In this document: positions 36,047 to 47,601 of the stretch, piece by piece
How positions within the stretch are numbered: the first letter of the stretch is position 1
Layout of the letters: the number at the start of each line of letters is the position of its first letter
NCBI GenBank assembly: GCA_019321725.1
Contig: CM033115.1
Coordinates: 11,170,673-11,234,672 of the forward strand
Direction: 5' to 3'
Source of the DNA: Paulownia fortunei
Taxonomy: Eukaryota; Streptophyta; Magnoliopsida; Lamiales; Paulowniaceae
Length of the DNA: 64,000 bases
Made by a program: the position numbers and the translations under genes
The notes under the pieces: generated by a model
Database searches by the model: none
What the model was told of the DNA's origin: nothing
Seen by the model: only the letters and a program-made list of their open reading frames with translations

Positions 36047-36989
36047 TCTTTTTAATTTTTTGTTTTTCACTTTTTCTTATAGTTTTATGGTATATAAGTG
36101 AGCCATTTCTCCTCCTATGGATTAGAGTATGAAGAAAATCAACCAACAAATTAATGATACAATGATGGATTAAACATTGTTATAAAATGGATAAAGTATC
36201 ATTCAAGCATCTATTTATTGTCAAAATCTTCACTTCACTCAAAATTTTTAATAAAAAAGGATATGATTATAATCCTTTCAATCATTTTATATGGTGTAAA
36301 ATTTTAAGGCTATTTTTGCTATGAAATAATGCATATATATAATAAAACTATCATTTATTTAAGTTTTAGGCAAACCAACTTAAAAACTATAAAACCATAC
36401 CAAACAGCATGAAAATGCACCTTCAATTTTAATTTACTAAATGACAATTTCAATTTGCTCTTTGAAAAAATTGCACCTGACAATTCGTCTAAAAATCAAA
36501 AGTGTCAAAAAAAAGACCAAAAATCGCACTTTGGACCCTTAATTTTTTTTTAAACACTTTAAAAGTCTATTCTGAAATAAGATTTAACATCTTATAAGCT
36601 CCAAAATATCTTATAAGATTATAAGATGTAGTAGTTTGTAAGATATTTTATTAAGTTTAACAAAGCATTGTCTTAGTCAACTATCCATTTTTAATCTAAG
36701 TTGACATGTATAACTTATACTTATCAACATATTATTAACATAATTAAGTGTTTCATTTCTAGTCAAAACATGGTCCACATAATTCGGAGCCACTCTCATT
36801 ATACTAAACATATTTTTGTTTGTTAAATGAAAATTTAGAAATATATAATTTTAGTTTTTTTAAAATTAAAAATTAAAATAGAAATGAAAACAATAATAAA
36901 ACCAAATGTCACTAAACAAAATTTTTATGGAGCTCATGAGAGTGTTGCTAGAAGAAATCTATCTAATTGTGGATACCTTAATGATATGG
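36047..36989. other. AT-rich intergenic DNA
   Basis: No gene seen. Repeated CTTATAAGAT-type words at 36585-36650 recall those at 24080-24240 on the other side of the Athila-like element. They could be halves of an older element split by that insertion, but I could not confirm a match. Confidence 0.5.
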
Positions 36990-37613
36990 TATATTTACAG
37001 TTGGATTGATAAAAGTCAATTTATTTCCAAATAGCTGGTTCAGTGGTGGGTTCTTATGACATGAATAGATCGTTAAGGGCGTCAAAGTTTGCACAACAAT
37101 AACCCTCCAACAATCAAATCAGTATTGAGTAGATAATATTAAAAATATATACAAAATACGTAAAGTGCAAATGAATTCCATAACCACAAAAATGAAATGA
37201 GTAGAGGTATTTATAGTTGCTCCATTAGGGTTTCAAAAGCTCTTGGGCTTGGGCCCATTAAATAAGGTCTTTCTATATATTGTGATTAGATTATTATTTT
37301 GCCCATAATATAGCCCCCGCCAACTCCCTGATATGTTGTCTTTTCTCAAACATTTTCTCAAATTTCGTAATGTTCTTTGTGTTCTTCCTTTTGGTTTTTT
37401 CTATTTATCTTTTTTTCTTTTATGGAGAATGTGAGAAAGAATTGAAAAAATTTATGGGCATGGAGATGGTGTCCTCCCCCGATTGAGGCATTACCTCAAT
37501 CGAGAAAGCTTTGCCTCATCTAGGCGGGCGTTTGAGGGGTTGCCACAATCAGGTGGGATGCGATCATGCCACTTGGATGGAGCACAATAGTCACACTAAG
37601 TGGATGGGGAGTA
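36990..37613 (-). repeat. Tat-like LTR fragment, left end of inverted repeat
   Basis: Its reverse complement matches 43245-43830. Shared words are CACCATCTCCA, AAGAACACAAA, AAGAGCTTTTGAAACCCT (AAGAGCTTGTGAAACCCT on the right), AACTATAAATACCTCTACTC (AACTATAAAATACTTCTACTC on the right), TTTTTAATATTATCT followed by ACTCAATA, and TTTGATTGTTGGAGGG. A TATA box is at plus 37205-37215, facing left. The GC-rich part 37475-37550 holds degenerate CTCGATTGAGGCA words also found on the right. Confidence 0.75.
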
Positions 37614-39906
37614 TGTAACACCCCCATTACTACGCACACATATATATTTATATATATAATAATTTTGACATGATAAATCTTGTATGCATGCATGAAATAA
37701 ATTTTTTTTTTACTGTAACAGCTTAATAAATAATAAATTATTTTTTCCACTCACAAACTAATATATATATACCTGCAGAGGACCTATAACAACCAACCAT
37801 AACATTTATATACTTATGTACAGACAAGTTTTAAAAGTAACACACAGTACAAATCTCAAAACCTAATACAATTGACTGCAAAATCAAATAAGTTAATAAC
37901 CATCTCAACAGGTCATCATCCATGTACACTGATCCTCAGAACCTGTAGGAGCTCTAGTCGCTCGCTCAATAAGTCAGTGGCTTCAAGTATTATCAAACTC
38001 ACCTACAATGCATGAACTACGTGAACTAATGCTCAACAAATGAAAATCATGCATGCTGAAGAATAATCCAACATAAATGCAATGCATTTCTATGAGATCA
38101 TGACAAGAATGCAAACTTATACATAAAAATAGTTCATTCAAAATTATTTTTCATCATTAGGCCCTTGGCCCACCTACAATATACCGGATAGAGCTCTCAA
38201 CAATATCAATAATCACATGGCCATAAACAAATCGACACAGTCCGGGGGCCATCTTCTGGGATCACCAAAGGTCCACCCCTTATCTTCTCCTGTGACCCTC
38301 CAGAAGTCTTTTCACCAGCGGCGTCGATAAGGGCACAGTCAAGTAGTCCACTCTCTCGTGACCACCAGAGGCACACCTCCTATCAACCTTTATGATCCTC
38401 CGAAAAGTAATACTCGTGGCACCCCAAATATCATATAAATAAGCTACACATGGGCCTCGGTACACTAGTAGTAGCCAACCAAAACATGTTCTTTCTGAAA
38501 ATAATGTTATGAATGCAAAACTTCAACTATGAGCACGTGTTATGCATGCACGTGTAATTATTGATGAATGATATGTTCAATGACACAATGAATCACATGT
38601 CCCATTATCCAAACAACATATGCACTATAAGATATTTATAATACTCATCAAGATACTTATCAAGACACAAGAATCACATTTAATATAAATAAGCCAATAA
38701 ATACTATGCACATGCATTGTAGTTGCAAATAGATTTTCACTTACCTTTCACCTTTGATATCCTATTGAAGGTTAACAAGATTCTCCTCCCTAACCTTAGA
38801 TATAAGGCAGCCTGTAAAACTATAACGTATTAATTTTTATTCTTAATCAATAGGTTTTTATATCAAATCTCATAAGGGATCTTAAATCTTAAATTTAATT
38901 AAGTAACAATCAAACCTTTTAAATACCTTAATTTCTCGTCTTGAATTTATTATAATATTATTTAATTGATATGTTATAATCCTGTAATCAATCCCTCAAT
39001 TTAATTAACTCCGTCATCCAATTAATACAAGATAATAAAATTAAATCTTTGTAAATAATTTCAAATTAAAGGTGTATATTAATTATTGTCTCACAGGTAG
39101 ATAATTAGTTAATTTAGATCAAAAACTTTCTTTCAAATTAAAAATAAACGGCATAAATATATATTTTTATCTGTACAAAAATAAAAAGGGACTTACCCAA
39201 AATTTTCTCAAATTTCTACGATTGAAATTTATTCATGCTATTTCTTCTTTCCTTTTTTTCTTTTTTTTTGTTTTCTTTTCCTTTCTTTGTTGCCGTGCGG
39301 ACGTGTGCGTGTGGTGTGTGTGTTAATACATATTTTTTTTCCTTTCTTAGCTGTGGTGCGGACGTATTTGTTAATACATAATTATCGCTTAACAATTAAG
39401 AAACCTAATATAATATATTATAACATGATATATTATTTCTAGTAAGAATTTACAAACTCTTAATTAATATGACATAATATATTATTTATAAACCCCTAAG
39501 TTTATTTCTAGTAAGAATTTACAATCTCTTAATTATTATGATAATGTCCTTATTTTCTTTTATTATTATTATTACTATTACTATCACTATTTTCTCCCTA
39601 ATTAATTTATTTGCATAGTTTATCCTACACCGATAAACACAACGATGTCACTTTTCACTTATGTGTATCATAATCGTATCTAATAGTTAACACCTAAATC
39701 CTCGTATCTTAGTACCAACTCAACCAATTAGGTTAAAGAATTTGAAGACTAATATCGGGTGACAACTTCAGAAGTTTAATTATTAAAGATGTTACATAAA
39801 ATATAGTGCATTATAAAATATTAATTAAAATGCAAATGACACATACATAACATGAAATGCATGAATTATATTTGCCAGGTGAGTAGCACGAGGCTCGGGT
39901 ATTACA
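37614..39906. mobile_element. Probable solo LTR (2.3 kb) nested in the inverted repeat
   Basis: The segment starts TGTAACACCC and ends GGGTATTACA, which are inverted copies of each other (9 of 10). It interrupts the left arm: sequence on both sides continues the match to the right arm at about 42.96-42.99 kb, and this insert has no counterpart there. No coding is seen. It contains short internal duplications (TGCGGACGT followed by TTAATACATA near 39300 and 39360, and TTTCTAGTAAGAATTTACAA near 39427 and 39506). Long LTRs opening TGTAACACCC occur in chromovirus-type gypsy elements. A 5-bp target duplication is not evident (GAGTA against GATTG), so the solo-LTR reading is inferred. Confidence 0.6.
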
Positions 39907-41293
39907 GATTGATCCTGCCCACTCCTAGCTTGGCAGCGCGTGGTGTTTTTATGGAGTTGGACGATGATTCTACCTTGATAGATTATCTTAAGGAGATGTC
40001 CTTGGAAGTGATTGAGGCAATTTCGAGTTTACCTGACTGCCCTTCTAAGTCACTCGTGTGTGAGTACATTTAGTCCTCGGATAGTTTATCTAAGTTATCT
40101 GGGAGTGATGAATCAAGTTAATCAAGTGATGAATCAATTCACTCCTAATTCTTTTATGTATTTTGTGGGCTTTTGTCATCATTTAAAGGAGTTAGGCCTT
40201 CATGTGGTTTTGGAGAGTTTTCAGACTTTGTTCATTGTTAGGAGAGTGATTGGTGAGTCTTATTTCCACTTGTTTCCCCACTTAGATAGTATAGGTTTTT
40301 GGAGGGTTGTGCCTCCTCTCGAGGAACTTGGAAAGAAAATTTATTATACATTGGGAACGATGGCTGGGGTTTGGAATGGAGTAGTTTCTCCATCTCTAGC
40401 CTCTTCCCGTGTGACCCACCATAAACTTTAGGAATATCTCATGGCGACTAGGTTATTTGACAACTTGTTTGATATTAGCTATTTGTTTTCTACTGGTACC
40501 TTTGCCTTTATTATTGTTATATGTACCTTGTACATATTTTTTACAACTTTGTTTCCATGTTCAACTTTTAGTTTTGCAAGAAAGAAGTTTGATCTTGAGG
40601 TTGTGTGAGCTCACAAAAAGTCGGTTGCTTTCTCCAGCGATGATTCAGCTCGACCTTCTATTAGGAAAAATGTTGGGTGCTCCATCCCTCCTCTGCACAC
40701 ACCATGGCAAGTGGAAAACTTAGATTGTAATCACATGCTCTAATGCACGGGAGTGGGGCTGCGTAGAAGCATCACCTCATTTTTTGCCTACAAGAGACTA
40801 CAGGATAACTCTTGTGATCCTTCTCCTAGATATGGAGTTAGAATGGGTGTATTCTCCTTTGGGATCAATCGCTCATAGGGGATTCAGTCATACTGGGACA
40901 CCTCCAAGACTTTCCTATGGAGGAGCAGGACTAGGAGCACTGTCAACGAGGATGACATCAGATGCCTTGGTCATATGAACGATGAGGGTCTGAGTGAGAC
41001 GCTCGTTGGGGACTTAGCTTGTGTATGTGTTTTCTCTTTTGTTTATACACTCAACACGTAGGGTTTTATTTTATCTAATGTTTATCTTGCATCTTGCAAT
41101 AGTATCTTGCTTTGGCAACCATGATTGGTTGGAGGTCGACTAGTTAGAAAGAGTTAACTAATCACTATAAGGCTGCAAAGAAGAAGAGTATCACAGAGGT
41201 GACTTAACTTCAAGGGGAGTTGAGCAAGACTGCTAAGGAGCTTGCAACCATGAAGGACTGCTATGAGTGCGAGATCTCACTCGAGAAGAAGCT
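39907..41293 (+). repeat. Left arm of large inverted repeat (Tat-like antisense-ORF region)
   Basis: Pairs with 41319-42990 in reverse complement. Shared stretches include CTCCTAGCTTGGCAG, TGATAGATTATCTT, GAAGTGATTGAGG, TTGGGGACTTAGCT-like, AGGGTTTTATTTTATCTAAT, GGAGTTGAGCAAGA and CCATGAAGGA. The plus strand of this arm carries a broken ORF with a gypsy-type-transposon look (FGEFSDFV, then W.LFPLVSP, GCASSRGTWKENLLYI) and a C-terminal coiled coil (GELSKTAKELATMKDCYECE). Many stops and frame changes occur. Left and right copies agree at very roughly 80% by eye. Confidence 0.85.
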
Positions 41294-41318
41294 AGAAGAG
41301 CCTTACTGGTCTTTGACT
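41294..41318. other. Centre of the inverted repeat (about 25-nt loop)
   Basis: Sequence pairs on both sides up to GAGAAGAAGCT on the left (41283-41293) and AAGTTTTAGAG-type sequence, as its reverse complement, on the right. Only about 25 nt are unpaired, so a transcript across the locus would fold into a very long hairpin. Confidence 0.75.
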
Positions 41319-42990
41319 CTAAAACTTCTTCTTGGTTGACAACTCGTGCTCACAACGCTCCTTCATGGCTACAAGATCTTGCTCAACTCCGCCTGAAGTC
41401 GAATCAGTTCCATGATACTTTTCTTCTTCGCAACCTCAAAGTGATTAGTGGCCCCCTTGTAGATAGTCAACCTCAAACCAATCAAGGTTGCTAGAGTTAA
41501 AGACTATTGCAAGAGGTAACACAAACATTAGATAAAATAAAACCCTAAAGGTTGAGTGTGGAAACAAAAGCAAAACTACCGAGCTAAGTCCCCGGGGAGA
41601 ATCTCACTTAGACCCTCATCGGTCATATGACCAAGTATCTGTTGTCATCCTCGCTAACAATGCCCTAGGCCTACTCCATACTAAGAAAGTCTCGAAGGTG
41701 TCCTAATATGACTAAATCCCCTATGAATGATTGGTCCCAAAGAAGAATACAACCATTCCAACTCTGTATCTGGGAGAAAGATCATGCGAGTTATCCCACG
41801 ATCTCTTGTTGGCAGAAATCGAAGGTAACGCCTCTATGCGCCCATTCCCATGTATAGGACCATATGATGATGATCTAAGATTGCCACTCACATGGGGAGA
41901 AAGAACCTAACATTCCTCCCAGTAAGAGGTCGAGTTGAGCCAATGCTAGAGGAAACAATTACCTTCTTACGAGCACGCACAACCTCGAGATTAAATTTCT
42001 TTCCTACAAAATTAAAAGTCAAACATTTGAAACAAAGATGAAAAATAAGTACAAGTAAGGTAAAACAACAACAGTAAAAGAAAATATACGACCACCAAAA
42101 AAATAGCTTACATCAACAAGCTATTAAATAACACAACAACTATGAAACTTCTCGAAGTTCACAGTGGGTCACAAGGGAAGAGGCCAGAGATAGGGAACTA
42201 CTTCTTTAAAGAAAAACCTAACCATTATTCCTAATGTAAAAGAATTTTTCTTTCCAAGTCCCTCGAGTAGAGGCACAACCACCCAAAAATCTACACCCTA
42301 CCCAAGAAATGAAGTGGAAGCAAGACTCACCAATCACTCTCCTAATAAAGAAGAAAGTCTGAAAACTCTCCAAAACCACAAAAAGGCCTAACTCCTCTAC
42401 CGGTGGCGACAACCCTTGAAATACATATAAAAATATTTCAATTGAATTAACTAATGCAAATGCCATATGAATGAATAATTTCCACCAATAAAGGATGAGG
42501 AGGAATAGTGAACCCACTAGTAAAGTAAGTTGCACATATGGTGAAATACCCATCGTGAGGCTCAATAATCCTTAACCCTGTAGAAGGGATAAAAGATTAG
42601 TAAGAACAAGATTAGCTTTTTGGAAAAACTCTCAACTCCTCATGAGTTTAAGTATTATCCTAATTATCTACGTCCATCACTCTATACTTAGCTTGACTAG
42701 GCTTCCTAACCGAAGAGATACTCTCTATTCTCGAGTCTATAACAGCATTAAAACCTTCGAGAATTCACTCGATCCATCACTCCCAGATGACTTAGATGAA
42801 CTACCTGAGGAGTCAATTTCCTCACATCCAAGTGAGTCAACAGGGCACTAGGGTAAACCTAAAATCACCTCAATCACTTCCGATGATGTCCTATCAAGAT
42901 AATCTATCAGGGCGGAATCACTACCTAACTCCCACAGAAAACCATACACTGCCAAGCTAGGAGCATGCAGGAGACACACCCTGCCCGATC
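41319..42990 (-). repeat. Right arm of large inverted repeat (Tat-like antisense-ORF region)
   Basis: Reverse-complement copy of 39907-41293, longer by about 280 bp through indels. The minus strand gives the same ORF remnant: LSPPVEELGLFVVLESFQTF then FFIRRVIGESCFHFI at about 42410-42310, then FLGGCASTRGTWKEKFFYI at about 42290-42230. It is followed outward (rightward) by a plus-oriented LTR. The ORF is therefore antisense to the LTR, the arrangement known for Tat-type elements between integrase and the 3' LTR. Confidence 0.85.
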
Positions 42991-43830
42991 GAGGCAAAAC
43001 CTTGATCTGGCAAGTTTGTCTCAACCGGGCAAAGTGAGCTCGTCTCGCCCAGGTGAGACAACACTACCTTTCTAGATGAGGTGGAGCCTTGCTCGATCGA
43101 GGCAATAGCTCAGTGGATAAGGTCGCATCACCTCTCCCAGGCGAGGCTGCTAAGGCATGGTCTCGACTGGGCAAGATGGAACCGCCTCACTTAGCCGCGA
43201 GGCAACTGCGCTCCTCCCTTCCTTCCAAATTCCCTGTTGCACGAAACGCCACCATCTCCACATCCATATATTTTTTTCAATTTCCCTGCATTCTCAAAAA
43301 AGACAAGAGACAAAAAAAAAAAAAAAGAACCAAAGAAAAGAACACAAAAAAAACAAACAAACAAACAAACAAAAATTGGGAGTGTTTGAGTAAAGTTAAC
43401 ATACTTTATCGTTCTATGTCCTTTGAATACACAGGAAGTAGAACATTAACTAGTCAGCAGGGTAGTACATCCAAGAGTCAATCAATATATATATAGCCTA
43501 AGACTAATTAGTCAATGACTCTCCTAGCTAACCTGCCCACGCCTAGCTTACCCGGAAATAGGGAGTTGTATGAACGGAATAATAGCAATCTAGAAAGACC
43601 CAATCTAATGGTGACAGTCTAAGAGCTTGTGAAACCCTGCATTGGCAACTATAAAATACTTCTACTCAATTTATTTTTGAGGTATGTGAAATTTATTTGT
43701 ATTTTATGTATATTGTGCATATTTTTAATATTATCTGCTCAATATTAATTTGATCGTTGAAAAATTATTATCGGACAAACTTCGATTGTTGTCATAAAAA
43801 ATCCACCGCTCAAACAAACTTCGTTCCAAT
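42972..43830 (+). repeat. Tat-like LTR, right end of inverted repeat
   Basis: Plus-oriented counterpart of 36990-37613. It holds a GC-rich U3 part with repeated CTCGAYYGGGCAAG-like words (42985-43200), an A-rich stretch with (AAAC)n at 43353-43371, a TATA box at 43650-43657, and downstream TCAATATTAATTTGATCGTTG related to the left copy. Long open frames at 43089-43496 fall inside this LTR, have no domain and are not genes. Confidence 0.75.
43650..43657 (+). promoter_or_regulatory. TATA box of the right Tat-like LTR
   Basis: ACTATAAAATAC-type box, aligned with AACTATAAATACC in the left copy on the minus strand. Its position in the LTR, about 60-80 bp upstream of the U5-like block, supports a promoter role. 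Confidence 0.5.
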
Positions 43831-44434
43831 AGTAAACATACAACATCATAGGAAAATACAAAATGAAAGTAAAATATTTAGAATATAAAATATAAAATTA
43901 TATCATCTTAAGTAAGAAATAATTATCCTAGTATTTTTCTTATTGAAACTCAAGATTTGAACACAACGAAAGGAATTTTTTTGGTTTTTTTTTTTTTTTT
44001 TTTGTTTTAGTTTGAATGATACGATTTTTGTACTTTATATTTAGTGATTTTCCTTTCCTTTTTCTGTTCGTTTCTCTTTAAAATTCAAGTTCAAACATAA
44101 CCTAAATATTTTAACTTTTGAATTTTTTTATAAAACAATGTGAATGATGAACATTGGTTCTGGGTCAGCTCCAGCAGGTTATTTGAAAAGGTTGGCTTAT
44201 TTCTCTTCATTTTTTTTTATTTTTTTTATTTTTGTTGTTTATGTTTTTCCTATCTGTTTGGTCTTTGTCACATTCCATGCAATCACAGCTTAGCACATGC
44301 ACATACAAGTCTCAAACAAAAAAAAGTTTGGAAGCTGGATGTTGTCTATTTTTAATTCTTATTAAAAAATTCTTTCACTTCTTCACATTTTCACTCTTTA
44401 AGTTCAGATTCTAGACACATAAGGTAATTCATTA
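43831..44434. other. AT-rich intergenic DNA
   Basis: No gene. A poly-T/pyrimidine run occurs at about 43976-44005 and again near 44210-44230. Confidence 0.6.
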
Positions 44435-44443
44435 TTATTTAGA

Positions 44444-45182
44444 GGGCAAAATATAATAACACTTCCTGAATTTGATTTTAACTCACATTTATTCTCTTGA
44501 ACTTATCAAGATTGCATTTAGCCCCCTAAGACAAATTTGAATTTAAACTTTGCATAAAATTGACCGTAATAAAATAAATTTACATAATTCTTAATATATT
44601 TTGAATATCTATACATCAATTTCCATTTCAAATTCTTTATTAATTAGAAAAAATATTTTAAATTATATTTTTTTTAAAAATAACTAGTAACTTAAGTAAT
44701 TCAAATTTTAAAAAATTAAAGTAATAATAATTATAATAAATATACAGAACATATTAAACAAGAAAAAAATATTTTGATTATTTGATTCAAAATAAAGTAT
44801 TAAATACTTAATCTAAATGAATTTTAAAAAAAAAGAGTTATTTTGAATTCAAATAATTAAAATAATTTTTTATATTTAATATTTTTTGTACTTATTATAC
44901 TCATTTATTTCTTTAGTTTTTTAAATTTTGAATTACTTAAATTACCAATTATTTTTTTTAAGAAATATATAATTTAAAATATTTTTTAATTATTAAAAAA
45001 AATCAAAATTGAGGTATAAGTATTCAAAATATGCTAAAAACTATTTAAATTTATTTTATTAAGGACAATTTTGTTCCAATATTAATTTCAAATTTGATTT
45101 AGGTGACTAAATATTATCTTGGCAAATTAAGAAAATAAATGCGCCCTAGGGTTAAATTCAGAGATAATATTGTAGTTTGTTC
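44444..45182. mobile_element. Palindromic MITE (739 bp) with 9-bp duplication, Mutator-like
   Basis: TTATTTAGA occurs at both flanks (44435-44443 and 45183-45191). Inside, the left half pairs with the reverse complement of the right half nearly to the middle (about 44805). Paired words are CACATTTATTC/GCATTTATTT, AAAATTGACCGTAATAAAAT/AAAATTGTCCTTAATAAAAT, CATATTTTGAATA/TATATTTTGAATA, AATATTTTAAATTATAT on both, and ACTTAAGTAATTCAAATTTT/ATTTAAGTAATTCAAAATTT. No ORF is present. A 9-bp duplication and very long inverted repeats are typical of Mutator-like non-autonomous elements. The superfamily call is inference; the structure is directly visible. Confidence 0.82.
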
Positions 45183-45191
45183 TTATTTAGA

Positions 45192-46656
45192 AATAAAAAC
45201 ATATGAGTTTTAGGACTCTTATTCTTTGTTGTCACATCATAAATGTACCCAAAATGCAATTAGAATAGGGTTATGCCAAATTTGCTCCATCCTGTCATTC
45301 ATTAATAGGATTTTTTGTCGTTTGTGCCATAAGAAAAAGGGCTTTGATTCCCCTCCAGTACACACCTGGTTTCTAATAAGTTTTCCCAATACACATTCTA
45401 CTTGTCCTTGGTTCCCACGATAAATAAATAAATTAATTATAAAAAAAAAAACAGAACAGAAGAAGTAGATTAAAAAGAAAACAGATAAAAAAAAATTGTA
45501 AAAAGTAATTTTGTATTGTTGTTTGGTTGCACTAGGGCTCTAAACAAAAGGTAAGAATATTTATCATGAAAATAAAAAATCAAAAAAATCTTGAATTCAT
45601 TTTACTATATTTTGGTATTTTGTTTAAAAAGAATGCCAGAAATATATTTTCATCAGTCATATAAATACATAAAAATATTATTTTCTCTTTGTTATTTAGT
45701 TACTCCACCACCACTTAAGAAGGTGTTTGGATAAATTTATTTAAATGATCTTAAAATATTTAATATTTTTAAAGTTTAAGATAGATCTTATTTTATAAAT
45801 AAGTTCTTGAAGTGCTTAAATAAATTAAGATCATTGAGTTTATAAGTTAAAAGTAATTAATGATAATTTTATAATTAATATAATTAAAATTAAAAAAAAT
45901 TATTAAGAAATGAGCTCAAGCGGGACAAAAGCTCAAGCTGCTTGATAAATTTCAAGACCAACTTTATACAATTTCAAACCAAATTAAGCTCGACCGAAGA
46001 TTAGGGCTTTGTTTAGCGGAGGTATGCTTGATTTGAATTGGGTAATTAATATCTTACATATAGATATACAAAAAAGCCAATGTAAAAATTATATAAAATT
46101 CAATCATCAACCCAAATATTCCAAAATTTCAATGATAATATAATGAACTTAAATTATAAAAAGAAAAAGAAAAAAAATTAAAGTCGACCTATAAAGGAAA
46201 TTGGGACGCTTATTGTATTGGGTTTTATTTTATTTATTTTAGAGATAATTTATATTTTAACTTGGTGAACTTAAGTTTAATAATTTTGTCAATTTAGAAT
46301 GAATAGTATTTGATGTTGAGATTGTTGATCATTTTATTTGGTAATTTAATTTTATATTATATATATCAAAAATTAAAAATAATAAATTTGGACAGACCCA
46401 AATTCGACTCGAAGCTCGAATTAATTTTCAAATCCAAAGCTTTGAGCAAAAAAACTTGAACAAACTCAAGCCTTAGAATAAAAAGCTCCTATAAAATCAA
46501 GCCGATGGTGAGCCTAATTAGGCTGGGTTCACTTGATTAATAACTCAACTTATAAAACCATCTCCAAAAAATTAATCAAAATATTTTAAAACATCTTATA
46601 AACTCTTAATTATCTTATAATCATTTCCAAACACAGCCTAATCTTCTGTGATCCTT
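45192..46656. other. AT-rich DNA, possible further MITE at about 45720-46640
   Basis: Left AGGTGTTTGGATAAATTTAT (45720) and the reverse complement of the right end (GGCTGTGTTTGGAAATGATT, about 46640) are loosely similar, the form of a common plant MITE terminus. The centre contains GAGCTCAAG/AAGCTCGAATT-type words. No clear target duplication, so this is not listed as a separate element. There is no gene. Confidence 0.4.
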
Positions 46657-46802
46657 CTAAAGTCTAGTTTGGGGTTGTGGCCGATTGATGGGCACAACCA
46701 GTCATATCATTCTTTATCGATTCTATCTCCTAAAGCCTAGTTTGCGGGTTGTGACCAACTGGTTGTTACAACCAGTCATATCATTTTTTGTCGATTATAC
46801 GG
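46657..46802. repeat. 73-bp tandem repeat, 2 copies
   Basis: CTAAAGTCTAGTTTGGGGTTG (46657) recurs as CTAAAGCCTAGTTTGCGGGTTG (46730). Both are followed by a GGTTGTG..CCGATTG-like and ACAACCAGTCATATCATT stretch. The period is 73 bp. Confidence 0.85.
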
Positions 46803-46952
46803 TCTGATATTAAGGTTGTGGTTCATCCTCTCTCTTAACTCTATTTTCCAGCTTCCATGAAAAAATGGGAGAAACATACTAAATCACCCACACGCATTTC
46901 CTTTGGCACTTGTTTGTCATCTCCTTTGAGACGTCGAATCAAACAGGCAGTC

Positions 46953-46970
46953 CCACTGGACGTGCCAAAA
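46953..46970 (-). other. Primer-site-like sequence of a gypsy element
   Basis: Minus strand TTTTGGCACGTCCAGTGG lies just inside the LTR edge at 46974. A similar TTGGCACGCCCAGTGGGAC word is common after the 5' LTR of plant gypsy elements (recalled, not searched). It is followed by about 100 bp of leader (to 46841) with no gag. Confidence 0.45.
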
Positions 46971-46973
46971 CTT

Positions 46974-47601
46974 TGTGTTTCGTTCGGTAAATGAATTGAA
47001 CCGACAGTGCTAGTGTCTCGAGTGTTGGCAACTTGGAGAACAATTTGAAAATTGCGTCTCAAAACCAAACTTTTATCAGGCATCGAACAAGGTATAAGAA
47101 GCAATCATAACCCCTTTGAATTGTTTTACAAACTTGGAACAAAGACCAACTAAACCAAAAACATTAGTTCCAATGTATCTCCATGATAAGGAGGCCCAAC
47201 GGGTTGTGACTCCGTTTGCACAAAGGGCCAGAACCATTTTGGCTAGGTCCGTCCCAAAATCAAATAGGCGGCCCAACCAAGACCCAAGAAACCTAAAGAA
47301 GGCAGCTGGCTTAACTTCCAAAAAACTGATCGGCATTATCAGAAGCTGGCATTTTATTCATTCCGCTAAGTCACCTAAAGAGGGCTTATATTTAAATGGT
47401 GGGTACAGATACGACCGGGTAAAATTGAAGTAATATCCCACGACGAAATAGGTCTTGACGAAATCTTTTAAGGGACAAAAACAGAACAAAAAACCAGGAA
47501 TGAGATATGCAATTGGAACTAGCCGTGGTACAAACCCTGCATTCCCACATCGCTGAACCCCACAAATTTCAAGTGAATATTCAAGCGCCCACAACCATTA
47601 C
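46974..47601 (-). mobile_element. Gypsy 5' LTR remnant next to the WD40 gene
   Basis: On the minus strand it opens TGTAATGGTTGTGG and closes GAAACACA, directly followed by a primer-like site. A TATA-type TTTAAATATAAGCCC is at plus 47384-47398. Three minus-strand open frames and one plus-strand frame here (46841-47594) have no domain and are explained by the LTR. I found no second copy in the window. The rest of the element is missing on the left. It ends about 220 bp from the stop codon of the WD40 gene and has the same orientation. Confidence 0.55.

Noticed and set aside
43089..43496. 135-residue open frame with Lys/Thr run
   Set aside because: It falls in the right Tat-like LTR. Its low-complexity tail comes from A-rich and AAAC repeats.
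45720..46640. Possible MITE with TGTTTGGATAAA-type ends
   Set aside because: Ends match only loosely and flanks do not duplicate. Left as a note in the intergenic entry.
47116..47433. 105-residue plus-strand open frame
   Set aside because: It lies inside an LTR (46974-47601) and overlaps three other domain-free frames on the minus strand. No homology is recognised.
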